Positions 12,111 to 22,962 of a stretch of 64,000 nucleotides of DNA are shown here, piece by piece. Source of the DNA: Zanthoxylum bungeanum (taxonomy: Eukaryota; Streptophyta; Magnoliopsida; Sapindales; Rutaceae); the NCBI GenBank assembly GCA_019454045.1, contig SKCR01001889.1, forward strand, positions 124,001 through 188,000. The letters are read 5' to 3'. Position 1 is the stretch's first letter; each line of letters starts with the position of its first letter. The notes below the pieces were generated by a model, which saw nothing but the letters and a program-made list of their open reading frames with translations, did not search any database and was not told where the DNA came from. The position numbers and the translations under genes are program-made.

Positions 12111-14029
12111 TGTTCTTTGTACAAATTAACTATGTGACAAAGGAAATTGCTCTTTTATCATTTTGTAATTGGATTACTTGGATATATAAATGATAAAAGT
12201 CCATATGATTAGTACCAGATTAATAAAATATGAGACAGTATTAATCCACAAAAGGTTTAATCATTAAATATCCCTAGTCGTAGTATTATCGAGACTGGAC
12301 ATCGATAATGTGGAATAGACTAGCATTGCACTTGTGCGTGTTATGGAAGCTTAACGGCATAGTTCTCATATATTTAAGTATTGGATACGTATACAAGTGT
12401 GATATGAGGTTCTGTTAGCCGTTGGACTGGGAACAGCTTCGCTCTGGATAGACCCATCGGAATCCCATTGGTAGTATGACTATGTGTCTATGGGAATCTG
12501 AATCAGGGTAGGTGTATTTGGTCTTAACCTAAGACTTGCATCGCTAATACTTGCGACAATCAGTATACTTTGGTTTTGGTCGTCCGAGGCTTTAACAGGT
12601 TCTGTGTACGCCTCTTCTGGGTATACTGAGAATCGTAGTGTATTGGGTGTGATGTCAAGATGGAAGTATCACTTCAGTCATATGGAGATGATGATCACGC
12701 AGAATACAGAACTGATACTCTTAAATGCTGCAGCTATCGGGATAGTATGACTAGGTCATGATTATCCGATTATAGAGACTAGTTGCTTGTGATCCGATTC
12801 ATACGGGGCAGATACAATTTCAGCCCCAGTCCTAGTATGTGACATCCGATACTGGATCGTAATACGCAATACACTGTATACTACGTCTGATAAAGATTAC
12901 ATATTCTTCGTTGAATATTTCTGGAGAATTGGGTAGGCACGGTGCTTTGCTAGAAGCCAACCTTGTCTTGTAAATCGGTAAGAACGTGGTACAGGGTACG
13001 CACGTATTCGGATAGTCCGATGACCGTATTTACTGCCAACATATCCAGGGATCTCTTGGGTCGCTTCCCAAAGATTCACCGATGACATTTGACTCGAACA
13101 GAATTAATCTGGGATTAATTATGAGAGAGAAAATTAATATGGGATTAACTACGGCAAGAATTGATTTGGTATTAATTAACAAAGAGAAATTTAATCTGGG
13201 ATTAATTACGTCATGAATTAATATGGGATTAATTCGTGAAGAATAGAGAACGCGATTAATTTGGAATTAATCGGTAAAATAAATTTAATAGTTAAATTTG
13301 ATTTTTCTATTTAATTTATTTATTTGGGCTAAAATAATATATTGGATATATTAATTTAAATTGGATTTCAATGCGGAATTAAATTGGATTTTAATTCAAG
13401 CAAACGAATTAATTTGAAATTAATTCATAAGCGAATTCCGTAATAATTTTGTGAGGAATTATTATTTAATTAAATTAGATTTAATTACGTTGCGACGGAA
13501 AATTCGTTTAATCGGATTAAATAAAATTGAGCCCGAAGTGTGTTGAGCAACCCAACTTGAATTTTGAATTTAAGTGTGGGACCCACCAACTTACATCAAC
13601 AAGTCACTTGAGTGATGGAAGTGGTTGGGAGCTTTTAAAGCTTTCTTGTTCAACACACTTTGCCTTTTTGGAAAAAGTATATACCTTTTTTGAATTATTA
13701 TTTTTGGTATTAGTTTTTAGAAAACTAAAATTATCAAAACAACTTCATCTCTCTTCTCCCCCTCCTCCCCATGGCCGAACATCTTGCTTCTCTTGAAGAG
13801 CCATTTTTCTTTCAAACTTTGATCATGCTAGCACATAAGGAGTCAAGTGAAGGTGATAGGGAAACTCACCCGAGAGTTTGGAACTCGATTTCAAGCTCCG
13901 AGCTACTACATCCAAAGGAATTTTGAAATCCTAAAACCGATCAAGGTGAGTTTTTTTCTGCAACTTTCTTTGATTAATTCACACACAAATCACACTTAGA
14001 ATATCCTTGGCATGTGTAGGACACTAACA
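12111..14029 (+). repeat. 5' LTR of element C
   Basis: Starts TGTTCTTTGTACAAATTAAC and ends GGACACTAACA. Nearly collinear with 14820-16718 with scattered differences, giving a younger-looking pair than the LTRs of host A. It contains the AATTAATC repeat array (13100-13290). A short reading frame in the last 500 bp differs between the two LTRs and is probably chance. Confidence 0.85.
13100..13290. repeat. Array of AATTAATCTGGGATTAATT-type motifs in C LTR
   Basis: At least six imperfect copies of AATTAATCTGGGATTAATT spaced about 25-35 bp apart. Each is itself close to palindromic (AATTAAT ... ATTAATT). The same array occurs in the other LTR at 15818-15970. Confidence 0.75.
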
Positions 14030-14030
14030 A

Positions 14031-14042
14031 TGGTATCAGAGC
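14031..14042 (+). other. Primer-binding site of element C
   Basis: TGGTATCAGAGC, one base after the 5' LTR end. Same primer type as Copia D. Confidence 0.85.
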
Positions 14043-14819
14043 GAGATCTAAGCTTGATTTTATTATAGGGTTTATATACTTTAATTTGGGGATTTTGTGT
14101 TTGGAGCATGATTTCTTCAAATTGGTTGTTTGGTTGAGCTTTGATGATGATAAAATGGATTTGTGAATCAATGGATTTGAGAAAAATTGATTAGATTAAT
14201 TTTCCCTAAAATCCCTCCTTGGCCGAAACTTATACCCTAGGATTTCTCATGGTGATTTTTGATTTTAGACTATTGGATGAGTTTAAAGTATGAAATGAAT
14301 ATTAATTGTTGGTTTAATTTGATTGAAATCGGAATTAAATGTTATTTCATGATATTGCTGTGAGTATGTAGCATGTGTAATGGATTGATTTTGCTTCAAT
14401 TGTGTTGGACATGAATTGAATATTTATAACATGATTAATTAGTTTAATTGATGTTTTGGAAATATTAGTTTAACTAATTAATTATGGCTATTACACTTTA
14501 ATTAAAATTAATGTGGTATTTGGAATGTTATATTAATTAAATTAGTCTTTAAATTGGATAGGACTAATTTTGTTGTAATTGGGCTTAATGAGCTTGGTTG
14601 GGCCAAATTTGGTTTTGGACAATTAGGTTGGATCCAATTGGGCCCAAAACCATTTCCATAAAGTCCAAATATGACTTTTGGGCCTTTAATGATTTAATTG
14701 GGCCTAATGTGCCTAAATTGATTTTTGGCAAAATGATGATTCCTTATTGGGCCTTGGCATCTTGGATTGGATCCATATTGGTCAAAGCCCATGCCTTAAG
14801 AATTAATTAAAAGACATGA
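14043..14819 (+). mobile_element. Non-coding interior of element C
   Basis: No coding potential. The last 250 bp repeat the hexamer TGGGCC at least five times (about 14598-14755). This hexamer matches the site II element bound by TCP factors. The segment just before the 3' LTR reads AAAAGACATGA and may be the plus-strand primer. Confidence 0.6.
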
Positions 14820-16718
14820 TGTTCTTTGTACAAATTAACTATGTGACAAAGGAAATTGCTCTTTTATCATTTTGTAATTGGATTACTTGGATATATAAAT
14901 GATAAAAGTCCATATGATTAGTACCAGATTAATAAGATATGAGACATTATTAATCCACGAAAGGTTTAATAATCATTAAATATCCCTAGTCGTAGTATTA
15001 TCGAGACTGGATATCGATAATGCGGAATAAACTAGTATTGCACTTGTGCGCGTTATGGAAGCTTAACGACATAGTTCTCATATATTTAAGTATTGGATAC
15101 TTATGCAAGTGTGATAGGAGGTTCTGTTAGCCGTTGGACCGGGAACAGCTTCGCTCTGGATAGTCCCATCGGAATCTCATTGGTAGTATGACTATGTGTC
15201 TATGAGAATCCGAATCAGGGTAGGTGTATTTTGTCTTAACCTGAGACTTGCATCGCTAATACTTGTGAAAATCAGTATACTTTGGTTTTGATAGTCCGAT
15301 GCTTTAACTGGTTCTGTGTAAGCCTCTTCTGGGTATATTGAGACTCGTAGTGTGTTGGGTGTGATGTCAAGATGGAAGTATCACTTCAGTCATATGGAGA
15401 TGATGATCACGCTGGATACAGAACTGGTACTCTTAAATGCTGCAGCTATCGGGATAGTATGACTAGGTCATGATTATTCGATTATAGAGACTAGTTGTTT
15501 GTGATCCGATATATACTTCCTACGGGGCAGACACAATTTCAGCCCCAGGCCTAGCATGTGACATCTGATACTGGATCGTAATATGCAATATAAAGTATAC
15601 TACGCCTGATAAAGATTACATATTCTTCGTTGAATAATTCTGGAGAATTGGGTAGGCACGGTGCTTTCCTAGAAGCCAACCATGTCTTGTAAATCGGTAA
15701 AAATATGGTACAAGGTACGCACGTATTCGGATAGTCCGATGACCATATTTACTGCCAACATATCCAGGGATCTCTTGGGTCGCTTCCCAAAGATTCACCG
15801 ATGACATTTGACTCGAACAGAATTAATCTGTGATTAATTATGAGAGAGAAACTTAATCTGGGATTAATTAACAAGAGAAAATTAATCTGGGATTAATTAC
15901 GTCATGAATTAATCTGGGATTAATTCGTGAAGAAGAGAGAACATGATTAATTTGGAATTAATCGGTAAAATAAATTTAATAATTAAATTGGATTTTTCTA
16001 TTTAATTTATTTATTTGGGCTACAATAATATATTGGATATATTTATTGAAATTGGATTTCAATGCGGAATTAAATTGGATTTTAATTCAAGCGAACGAAT
16101 TAATTTGGAATTAATTCGTAAGCGAATTCCGTAATAATTTTGCGAGGCATTATTATTTAATTAAATTGGATTTAATTACGTTGCGACGAAAAATTCGTTT
16201 AATCGGATTAAACGAAACCGAGCCCGAAGTGTGTTGAGCAACCCAACTTGAATTTTGAATTTAAGTGTAGGACCCACCAACTTACATCAACAAGTCACTT
16301 GAGTGATGGAAGTGGTTGGGAGCTCTTAAAGCTTTCTTGTCCAACACACTTTGCCTTTTTGGAAAAAGTATATACACTTTTTGAATTATTGTTTTTGGTA
16401 TTAGTTTTTAGAAAACTAAAATTATCAAAACAACTTCATCTCTCTTCTCCCTCCTCTCCCATGGCCGAACATCTTGCTTCTCTTGGAAATCAATTTTTCT
16501 TTCAAACTTTGTTCATGCTAGCACATAAGGAGTCAAGTGAAGGTGATAGGGAAACTCACCTGAGAGTTTGGAACTCGATTTCAAGCTTCGAGCTACTACA
16601 TCCAAAGGAATTTTGAAATCCTAAAACCGATCAAGGTGAGTTTGTTCTGCAACTTTCTTTGATTAATTCACACACAAATCACGCTTAGAAGATCTTTGGC
16701 ATGTGTAGGACACTAACA
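14820..16718 (+). repeat. 3' LTR of element C
   Basis: Collinear with 12111-14029 and ending CACTAACA at 16718. The host sequence (gag of A) resumes immediately. Confidence 0.85.
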
Positions 16719-16843
16719 TTGTTCTCTATATTTTCAGCCGCCATTGATTCTTTATCAAATTTCCTTTGTTCCATTTGTCTCCTCGTTGTTCTTTCTATTT
16801 CTAGATCAAATAGAAGTGAGTCAAGACTTGTGGATCTTCGCAT
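16719..16843 (-). pseudogene. Athila-like gag, N-terminal piece
   Basis: Starts at the minus-strand ATG at 16843. The first residues give MRRSTSLDSLLFDLEIERTT, an acidic then basic start typical of Athila gag, running open to the insertion point of element C. The rest of gag resumes at 12110. The 140 bp between the start and the PBS form the leader of A. Confidence 0.7.
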
Positions 16844-16984
16844 TCACTGAAGCACATAAAGACAAGAAAAAGTGCCAAAATAAAATTAAAAATAACAATA
16901 AAAATAATACTAATAAATAAAAATAAAAATCTAAATTAAAGCTAAGGTTATTTGGTAATAGTATTAATGTGAATTAAATTAAAA

Positions 16985-17003
16985 ATCCTCGTCAATGGCG
17001 CCA
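16985..17003 (-). other. Primer-binding site of element A
   Basis: The minus strand reads TGGCGCCATTGACGAGGAT. It resembles the Athila PBS for Asp tRNA (TGGCGCCGTTGCCGGGGA) with several changes, and lies six bases after the LTR end. Confidence 0.75.
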
Positions 17004-17009
17004 AAAACT

Positions 17010-18324
17010 TATTGTGATGTTTTATATCGTACCGCAAGTGTACGGTGTCAAGTTTTAATAAAGATAAGTGAAAGAGTGTCGAACCCACATGGATTGTATT
17101 CAACTCACACTAAGTACTATAATGAGTAAACCTAACTTTATTTAGAAGCAATTTAAAATAATCTGAATCTAAAACTAAAAAATAAATAAGCAAAATATGA
17201 AAATATTAAATTTAGAAAAGATCAATATGAGAGAGATTCTAGAGTCTGATTTCACCTAGCAATCCCTTATGTATTTGCTATGCAAATCAATTCTTATTTA
17301 GTTACATTGTTTATAAGCCAAGAATCCTATAGTATTCCACTCCTTCTAGCGAGCAATAGTGAAAAGTTTATTAATTACCGACCTCGATATCCCTATAAAA
17401 ATCTAGTAATCAATAACTCATTACGCTTTGTAATTCTTTGTTAACGACTTCAAATGGATTATAAATTCTTCCGAACTCTACAAATATCCTAGGTTATATT
17501 CTCTAGATCCTATTCAAAATCCCTCTCTCCCGAGCGATAGATTCTAAACATGCACCATCTCAATTTGTGGCAAACAAACTAGAAGCATTAAACACAAGAG
17601 AATATAAATAAACTGAAATAAAAATTCATACAATTAAATTGGTAATCAATACATAACCTCAAGCATTGGCTACATCATCCTCTAGAATAATAGAGTTAGT
17701 TCATGACCAAATAATAAAACAGTGAAAACATTGCCAAGAACATAATGGACATCATTAGAGTTTAAAGAAAGAAACTAGAAGATTAAACCTGAATCGAATC
17801 CTTTCGTCTTCGGATGTCACCGCCTTCGTCTCCTCTTGTCACTCTTCAATCTTCTTCCTTAGATCTCTCTAAAATATGTATTTTGAGTCTTGAGTTGTGT
17901 ATTAGCCTCTTTTTTAGGGTTTTGGAGTTCTTATAGGGAAGTCCTGGAATCATTATGCGTGTAGAACACTGAAACTGAAGATTCTGGACATCTATTGTAG
18001 CGTCGCGACACCGAAAGTGGTGTTGCAATGATAAACTCTCGGGAATCGTGTATGGATCCTATCTGGGCATCGCGACGCTAAAATGGGAGTCGCGACGCTA
18101 GGCCAAAGTTTCAGAATTGTGATTTATGTATATTTTGCTCTCCCGCGTGCTTCCGATGCATCCTTAAGGTCCCAAAATAAGTCCAATTGCTCCAATATCC
18201 ATTCTACAATGCTTTCTATCAATAAAACATAAAAGAAACTACAAAATACATTAAAATGACACGGAATCTAACAAAATAGTAAGCTAAGAATGCAGGAATA
18301 AATGGATATAAACCGCACTTATCA
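17010..18324 (-). repeat. 5' LTR of Athila-like element A
   Basis: Partner of 7004-8332. It holds a longer CpG block (18000-18110) with an extra GTCGCGACGCTA copy of roughly 25 bp that the 3' LTR lacks. It has a small deletion in the TATA region. Confidence 0.85.
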
Positions 18325-18712
18325 CCAACCAATACAAACATGTCTATACGAGCTTCCAAAGCTCATTATACATCCGGTTAAACCATTGGAACTCCAATTC
18401 CAATGTATGACATGTGCTAGTCTTTTAGGTTATAGAAATTCGATTGTATTTCAAAACCAACGACTATGAATATTTACTTTAAAAGTAGTTTATAATAGTA
18501 ATACTATCCCAATGTCGGACCAATAGTGTCCATTATTACTACAAGACTATTCTAAGGTCGATGTCATTCTCAGCATATTTATAAATGAATTTAATATGCA
18601 TAATAACAATGCCATTAATAAGGTATGAAATGAAAATGTAGTTATTTTATTAATAAATAATAAAATATACAATACATTATTCAGATTGGCGCTCCAAGCA
18701 CTAATTCCAATA
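18325..18712 (-). repeat. 5' LTR of Copia D, distal part (with TSD CCAAC of A)
   Basis: Starts with the right CCAAC copy (18325-18329) and continues the D LTR interrupted at 7003. It matches LTR E at 37874-38230 in reverse. Its end at 18712 (minus strand TATTGGAATT) is the outer end of element D. Confidence 0.8.
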
Positions 18713-18866
18713 TTAAGATCATATAGTTGACATTTATTAATTTTTTATCTAATGGATATTACAATAAATTTATTTATGTCTGGGTCCAGTAGTATATGAT
18801 TATATCGCATAAAGTACCTCAATTCTTATATTGTCACATGAATGATCCTGGATCAAAGTCTTATAT
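18713..18866. other. Short spacer between elements D and G
   Basis: 154 bp of AT-rich DNA. I recognise nothing in it. Confidence 0.5.
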
Positions 18867-19366
18867 TGTTGGAAATTCTCTAATATATATAGAAAAATGT
18901 AGGAAAGACATATCCCTTGAGTAATACCTTGAAGGAAAATGGAGTAAGATGAAGGGACATATCCTATAAGTGTAGGAATATGTCTCTAGGCTTCAAAGGG
19001 CATAAGGAAAGGGAATAATCCTTAGAAGGGTTACACCCTAAACCAAAGGGTGCCCACATTGGCACCTTTCCATGCCTATAAATTAAGAGGCCTTGAGTTC
19101 ATTTCGAAAAATCAAAAAAAATATATGTAAGTCTTTCATTTTGTCTAGAGAGTCATCTTAAAAGAGAGAGTTTCCACCATCTTTCTTGTTCAAGTTCTTG
19201 TGATAAGGAGTGCCCCTTTTACAAGAAGCATCCAAGTAAACCTGGGAGAACGTTAGCCAGAAGATATCCGTAGAGAACCGAGGCGGGGCTAATAAGTTCT
19301 TAAGGGCAGAGGCAACTCGACTTGGATTCATTTTTTGATCATCTTCAAATTTTTTTTCCAGGTCTT
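18867..19366 (+). repeat. 5' LTR of Copia G
   Basis: Matches 32034-about 32530 with moderate divergence, including the shared block CCAAAGGGTGCCCACA (19044) and the TATA region. It ends near the CCAGGTCTTA stretch, where similarity stops. Confidence 0.75.
19077..19084 (+). promoter_or_regulatory. Putative TATA box of Copia G LTR
   Basis: TATAAATT, conserved in the 3' LTR at 32243-32250 in an identical context (CATGCCTATAAATTAAGAGG). Confidence 0.5.
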
Positions 19367-20298
19367 ATACTTGGAAAATGTGTTATGTGCATGAAAAATA
19401 CGCATTGGCGTTCGAATGTCCGACGAACGTGTAGGTAAAAATTCTATTTTGTGCAGTTTCGTTCGAACTCCAGTCTTCTACAATGGAATGTTTGAACGCG
19501 TATTCTAACGTAACTCAAACGCCAATCCTTTGGATAGTTTCATTCGAACACGTTTACGAATGCAACAAGAATGTGAACTCACTGGAAAGTTTCATTCGAA
19601 CGGCTGAACGAACGTGACACTAACGTAATTAATCCTGAAATTATTTTAGATTCAAAAATAATAATATAGATTTAGATTAATTTATATTATAGTATAATAT
19701 ACATGTATAGAATATATGTAGTAATGTTAACTTAGTAAAATCATATACTGAATTTTAAAAACTTGGTAGTATAGGTTTAAGTTAATATTAGGGTATTCAA
19801 TTATCACAAGCATACACATAGACTATAAATGTGATAAAGTTGAAAATTAATTATATGTTGCATACTTGGTTGAGAATTAAAAGTGTAATTTACACAAGTA
19901 ATTTCATCCAAGCTTGATTGAATTATATATATACACATACAAATTTACACATATTTATTATTGTATTCGTGAATTGAAGTGAATACTAAGATGGAACGTC
20001 TAAGATATTCTATTGAGAAAGTGTTTAAGGAAATTATGTTAACAAGGCGATAAGAGTCTAAGTGGGCAGAGATTTAAATGGTTACACCGGACCCCCCCTC
20101 GTCCTCTGGGAATTTTCCTTTATTCATTTATCATAAGAAACCTTAGTCATAAATTCAAGGACTTGTGTTATTTGGTACTACTGTCCAATATAAAAACAAG
20201 TGAATTCTTAGTGTATCACTTAAACAAGAGCTTATGTTTGATCGTTGTGTGATTTATCTTTTGTAGACTTATTGATAACTATCATTTTTCCAGTTACA
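19367..20298 (+). mobile_element. Leader region of Copia G with TTCGAACG-type repeats
   Basis: No coding frame. 19395-19620 contains several GTTCGAAC or TTCGAACG motifs arranged as in the LTR of Gypsy F (52690-53040). 20040-20115 contains GCGATAAGAGTCTAAG and a CT-rich CCTCGTCCTCTGGG segment resembling the leader of F at 53870-53935. I infer that part of this leader is an old fragment of a Tat-type Gypsy, or that the two families share these modules. Confidence 0.45.
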
Positions 20299-21119
20299 AT
20301 GGCTAGCGAAAATATCACAATATCGGTCGCTCATGGAGAGAAACCTGATAATTTTGGTATAGCAAATTTCAAACAGTGGCAGAGCAAAATGTTGGTCTAC
20401 CTGAAAACGTTGCAGTTGTCTAAGTATCTCAAAGATCCTCCGGGTCTTGTGGAGGGAGAAATGAAAACAGCCAAGCAACTGCGAGAAGAGACATGTTCGT
20501 CAAGCGACGTCTTGTGTAAGAACTACCTCTTGGGAGGACTTGAGAATACCATGTATAATGTGTACCAAGGCATGACTTCTCCGAAGATTCTGTGGGAATC
20601 TCTCGAGAAGAAATACAAAATTGAGGATGTCGGACAGAAGAAATTTATCGTGGATAGGTTTATGGACTATAAGATGGTAGATTCAAGGACGGTGATGTCT
20701 CAGTTGAGTGAACTACAATTGATCATTCATAAAATATTGGATGAAGGAATGAAACTTTGCGAGATGTTTCAAGTTGCCACAATCATTGAAAAGTTTCCTC
20801 TATCATAGAAAGGCTTCAAGAGCTATCTAAAACACAAAAGGAAACATATGAGTCTTGAAGACCTTGGAGTTCGATTGAGGATCGAAGAGTACAACATAAA
20901 GTTCGAAAAGGCTAGCTACAAGACTGTGGAGTCTAAGGCCAACATCATTGAGGGTGGAAAGGGTAGCAAAAAGAGAAGAACAGTGGAGCTGATTCTTCCT
21001 AAACAAACAAGAAGTTCAAGGGGAAGTGCTACATCTGTGGAAAAAAGGATCACATGGCAAAGGATTGAAGAAACAAAAGTCCCAGGACAGGGGCAAAAAA
21101 AAATGAAGCCCATATCACT
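20299..21119 (+). pseudogene. Copia G gag relic with broken zinc knuckle
   Basis: Capsid-type protein of element G. The start ATG at 20299 opens MASENITISVAHGEKPDNF, followed by FKQWQSKMLVYLKTL, as in Copia gag. The frame is open to a TAG at 20806 and then continues with KGFKSYLKHKRKHMSLEDL and LRIEE. A frame change precedes the nucleic-acid-binding CCHC knuckle, which is readable as KCYICGKKDHMAKD (21024-21065). The last Cys codon has become TGA (21066-21068). Similarity ends where the rearranged segment at 21124 begins. Confidence 0.8.
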
Positions 21120-21123
21120 GAGG

Positions 21124-21354
21124 ATGGCTTGGGGGAGGGTGATACGTAACGTCCTAATGTCATGGATATGCACTACTGTCCCTGAAAATAGTGATCTTGG
21201 GGCGTTACGTATCATCGTCCCCCAAGCCATTGAACTAGAACTGGGGGTGCAGATCTATGCTTCCCTCAAAGCTCTGAAACTAGGATCTAGGGGCATCTGT
21301 CATCTCTAGTCCTGAACTAGGATCTATGGGCGTTACGTATCACTGTCCCCCCAG
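21124..21354. repeat. Inverted and repeated PPT/LTR-start junctions
   Basis: Two 31-bp arms (21124-21154, and 21200-21230 reversed) match at 28 of 31 positions and flank a 45-bp loop. Each arm reads as a G-rich tract followed by TGATACGTAACG. A third copy in the reversed sense lies at 21328-21354. A purine tract directly followed by TGATACGTAACGCCC looks like the junction between internal region and 3' LTR of a Del/Tekay-type Gypsy. The segment thus seems to hold three LTR starts, one forward and two reversed, packed into 230 bp. Confidence 0.65.
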
Positions 21355-21776
21355 TCCTCTACATGTGCATATGTGATGTCCGTCAATTCCATGTCATGTC
21401 TGTACAAGTTACATACTGAGGTGAGTTTTTCCCCCTATGCCTCGAAAACATAAACTCATGTTTTTTATAAAAAAAAAAACAAAACATTTCTTTTCCAACC
21501 CATTTTTTAAACATGCTGAACAAATGTAACTGATAAAGAAATTGGCTAACGCCTTAAAAGTGAAAAAGTAAGTCTCAATTCATATAAAATAAGTGAATAA
21601 ATCAATAAGAAAGTCAGCTTGAAAAGAGAAGTGTCCACTCATTGTCTTGGAGTTCCGCTAGCCTTTCTTTACTTCGCTGGTGAAACTTGGGGTTCCTGCG
21701 ATGATTTATCATCGATAGTTTCGATTAAAAAAATGGACTAAGAATAAATATATCAAAATCAATCTCAGTTTGTTTA
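21355..21776. other. Unassigned DNA between Copia G gag and element H
   Basis: About 420 bp with an A-rich run near 21468. No coding frame. It replaces the expected protease region of G, and the outer 100 bp of the left H LTR are also missing here, so the junction has been rearranged. Confidence 0.5.
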
Positions 21777-22943
21777 TTCAAGTAAAGACTATCATTTTGA
21801 GGGTATCGTACTCTTATCATGATGTAAAATGTACATACGAGTTGATACGAGACTTATAGGGTAGCCTCTAACGTGTTCAGGTGAACCTGAAATGGTTAGA
21901 AAAGGATTTGGGGAATTTTTTGACCTCGCGTCACGATGCAGGTCAGGGCGCGTCGCCACGCGAACCAGACCAGAAGCATTTCTAGGAAAATTTCCAGATC
22001 ACGTCGCAACGCGGAGTGTTCTGTGTCGTGACGTAAGGTTAAATTTCAGGTCTTTTTCTTCATTTCCTCATACTCAAATTACCCAACACTTTCCCCAAAC
22101 ATTCTATAGAAGCAATTGACAACAATAAGTATTCAAAACACCATCAATATCATTCTCAACATTTCCTCACAACCATTCTATATAATCAATTAGTTTATAA
22201 CCAAAATTTAGTAATTTGGGGTTTCCCCACACTCACTATTTCTTAAAATAATCTCATCTCAATCATCATCACAATCAAATTACCCACATACTATAATCAT
22301 CAAAACTCAGTATACATAATTTGGGTCAAGATCATTTTCTTACCTTCTTCATGCTTGATTCTTCTTTAATTCTCCAAACTTGGAGGTTGATAATCCTTTT
22401 TTCTTGTTTCTCTTTTCATCTTCTTCATTTCCTCTTCTTTTTTTCTTCTTCTCCTTCTTCTTCTTCTTGCTCCCACGTTTTCCTCTTTCTTTTGTTTCCA
22501 ATTCGTGTATTTGTGAATAGTGTCTTCCTTTTATAGTTGGTCATTAAAAAAAAAGTGTAGAATATTGGAGAAGCTTATGGAATTTACTAGAATGCCATCG
22601 GGTACTATTTATCAAAAAACATTTCTGTATTTTTAGCCCATTTATGGTTCGGTTTTTGAAAAATGATGAACATGAAAGTTGTAAATCTCGATCTCAGCTC
22701 TCCGGCGATATAAAATTCATAAAAATCGGAGTTCGTATGAGAATGTTACAGCCTAATTATCATGAGTCGTACGGAATGGAACTTCATAGAATTTCGTATC
22801 GGAATTTCGAAGAATTTACCGTTTGTCTCCAAAGTCGTTCCGTGAGTATATTTATGCTCCAATATAATTTATATTACGTTATCTTCATCCCTTGACGTAA
22901 AAGTACTATACTGCAATAGTATTATAGACTACCAGTCATTACA
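21777..22943 (-). repeat. 3' LTR of element H (outer end truncated)
   Basis: Matches 27507-28744. It lacks about 100 bp at its left end relative to the other LTR and 71 bp of CpG-rich sequence found at 27691-27761. It has a CpG block at about 21926-22040 and a minus-strand TATA box at 22527-22536. Confidence 0.8.
22527..22536 (-). promoter_or_regulatory. Putative TATA box of H LTR
   Basis: CTATAAAAGG on the minus strand. The other LTR has CTATAAAA at 28327-28334. Confidence 0.4.
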
Positions 22944-22962
22944 AATTCTTCCCCCCTTAAAT
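22944..22962 (-). other. Polypurine tract of element H
   Basis: The minus strand reads TTAAGGGGGGAAGAATT just before TGTAATG of the LTR. Preceded by a CGAGGACGAAC-like stretch, this is the typical Del/Tekay 3' junction. Confidence 0.75.

Larger units (their letters stand above)
12111..16718 (+). mobile_element. Non-autonomous LTR element C (long LTRs, tiny interior)
   Basis: Two direct repeats of about 1.9 kb flank a 0.79-kb interior. The first ends CACTAACA and is followed by a TGGTATCAGAGC PBS, so the element reads on the plus strand and uses initiator Met tRNA, as Copia elements do. The interior has no gag or pol. This LARD-like form must be mobilised by another element's proteins. It lies in the gag of A. 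The flanking 5-mers (CATGG left, TTGTT right) do not match, so the TSD is lost or the ends were rearranged. Confidence 0.8.
7004..18324 (-). mobile_element. Athila-like Ty3/Gypsy element A, minus strand
   Basis: Bounded by LTRs at 17010-18324 (5') and 7004-8332 (3') and by a matching CCAAC TSD. The PBS is of the TGGCGCC type used by Athila (16985-17003), and a purine tract lies at 8333-8344. Coding remains in element order are gag N-terminus (16843-16719), gag body (12110-10691), aspartic protease (10690-10043) and a conserved 3' reading frame (9986-9447). RT, RNase H and integrase are missing, so this copy is a deletion derivative or a non-autonomous form. Element C (12111-16718) sits in gag. 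Without C it is about 6.7 kb. Confidence 0.85.
1..18712 (-). mobile_element. Ty1/Copia element D, minus strand, heavily invaded
   Basis: Composite Copia retrotransposon read on the minus strand. In element order it has a 5' LTR (18712-18325, then 7003-4857), a primer-binding site complementary to initiator Met tRNA (4853-4842), a leader (4841-4553), a pol relic (2147-290), a polypurine tract (about 262-251) and a 3' LTR that runs off the window (250-1). The two LTR starts agree: both read TATTGGAGTT or TATTGGAATT followed by a shared GAGCGC block. Element A sits in its 5' LTR and LTR X between leader and pol. No gag is recognisable, so gag was probably lost. The left end lies outside the window, so its TSD cannot be tested. 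Confidence 0.8.

Noticed and set aside
16248..16616. 122-codon open frame in the 3' LTR of C
   Set aside because: The homologous stretch in the 5' LTR (13527-13920) is broken by a frame change. It lies wholly in an LTR and has no recognisable motif.
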